DNA of 64,000 nt from positions 850,661-914,660 of the forward strand of contig VXAZ01001045.1 of assembly GCA_013399875.1 (NCBI GenBank), in the 5' to 3' direction. The stretch comes from Gymnorhina tibicen (lineage: Eukaryota; Chordata; Aves; Passeriformes; Artamidae). A model generated the notes under the pieces. It did not search any database. It saw nothing but the letters and a program-made list of their open reading frames with translations, and was not told the DNA's origin. The stretch's first letter is position 1. Every line of letters begins with the position of its first letter. The position numbers and the translations under genes are program-made. Below, piece after piece: positions 62,881 through 64,000 of the stretch.

Positions 62881-64000
62881 AATTGGAAGACAGGATGCCT
62901 CTTCAGAAGAAAGTGAAGACCAACTCCAACCCTTCAACTTTCAAAGCTGCGTTTGTCATCAGGCAGGTTATAAGTTCTGTAATTGTACCTTCTTAGCAAT
63001 GTTACATAAGAGTGAACTTTATGATATGGGAGAGGTCAAGCTGTGATATTCATCTGCATTAAATCCTATAAATTCAGCTGCACTGGTGACTAATGTCCAC
63101 TGTGAATGCAGAACTGCATGTCCTGAAATTGCTGTAAACTGTGCTTTAAGAAATTTAGTCTCTGAAAAGAAGACTGGCAATTTATTACATCCTCTGTGAA
63201 TCCTAGATATTCTCAGAAAGAAAAATTAATATAGGAAGGTAAATGTGCTACAAACTTGTGGCAAACGTGAGAAAATCCAGAAAAATACCGTGTAGTCCCC
63301 ACAGCACCAATAGCTAGAAGGTGCTGTGAAGACTATATAGGACACTGAAGATCAAGGGCTTTGCTTGGTAGCAGACAAAATGCCTAAACTTCAATGTATA
63401 CATTTATCGGTGAATTGCAGAATAAGCAGCCAGTGTATCATATTTTCTCAAAGCAATGGCAGCTTTTCCATCCTCAAGTATACAAAACTTAACAAAGCCC
63501 ACAAACATCTACGGTCACTGCAATTAAGAGTTCTAAGGGTGGAAACACTAACCTAAAAAAAAAAAAAGGAATTGTTAAATAATGATTTAGAGAAAAGCTC
63601 AGACTTTCAGATACAGGATTCTTCCCTTAGTAAAGGTTAGTTTTAATTGAGGCACAGAAGTCTGTAGCAGCACAGGACAAGTGCACCAATCTCTTTTAGG
63701 TAATGAAAGGGAAGGAATTGGAAGTTATAGTCTCGTGTATAAGTGAGGAAAAAGACATTACAGTAGTGTGGCAAAAAATACTTTATATCTATCTGTTTAA
63801 TACTTCATATTTTTGCCTAGAGCCATGCCAGTATCTTTGGAGAAAAGCTGAAATCGAATGTCACTGTTGTAATACTCATTGAAATATTTTGGCATTTATT
63901 TGTTTTTTGTCTGTTCGTATGTTCACTCAGAGTTAGGCAACTAAAATGTTACCTTCTCTTCGTCTGTTTTTTTAAGGGTTTTTTTTCTGGAAACTTGTTT

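Larger units (their letters stand above)
59162..64000. other. Unassigned non-coding stretch
   Basis: AT-rich DNA with no recognisable gene or mobile element. It holds a (TTTG)n run at 61340-61361 and the pyrimidine tract at 62810-62880. Open frames are under 100 codons and featureless. Confidence 0.55.

Overview
This window looks like AT-rich intergenic or intronic DNA from a bird, probably a passerine, although the lineage is inferred rather than proven. The diagnostic content is repeats. There are three CR1 LINE copies or fragments carrying CR1-type reverse transcriptase remnants and ending in ATTCTRTG-type 3' repeats. There are also several solo long terminal repeats of endogenous retroviruses that I recognise from avian genomes. 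No protein-coding gene can be named with confidence: most open frames are short, lie inside repeats, or are chance openings.

Layout. 1-8150 is unassigned sequence with small tandem duplications. 8151-8250 is a compound CTG/AAT microsatellite. 8488-9131 is a solo LTR with a perfect 5-bp target duplication. A candidate 70-nt coding exon sits at 10927-10996. 12211-13092 is a CR1 3' end. 16067-16658 is a second solo LTR. 17662-17842 is an assembly gap inside a G-rich pentanucleotide array. 18656-19087 is a GC-rich island flanked by 12-bp direct repeats. 21597-22477 and 26919-28027 are two members of a longer LTR family with internal minisatellite-like structure, the second preceded by a truncated relative at 26697. 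25793-25851 is a CR1 3' tail on the minus strand. 32125-32387 is a second GC-rich island related to the first. 38.2-40.5 kb holds weak exon-like and ORF-dense sequence. 52261-52783 is another solo LTR.

54085-59161 is a CR1 copy interrupted by a small minus-strand LTR-like insertion. The locus is then distorted by three single-base N joins. Each join is followed by sequence that repeats what came just before: 28 bp near-identical, 250 bp exact, and about 1.73 kb with no difference that I could see by eye. These are most simply unmerged contig overlaps rather than biology. The remainder to 64000 is unassigned.

No genes act together here in an operon or pathway sense. The biologically suggestive items are LTR-borne promoter and polyadenylation signals, an uninterrupted CTG tract, a gap in a G-quadruplex-prone array, two related GC-rich islands, and a few splice-bracketed open segments that need RNA or comparative data.
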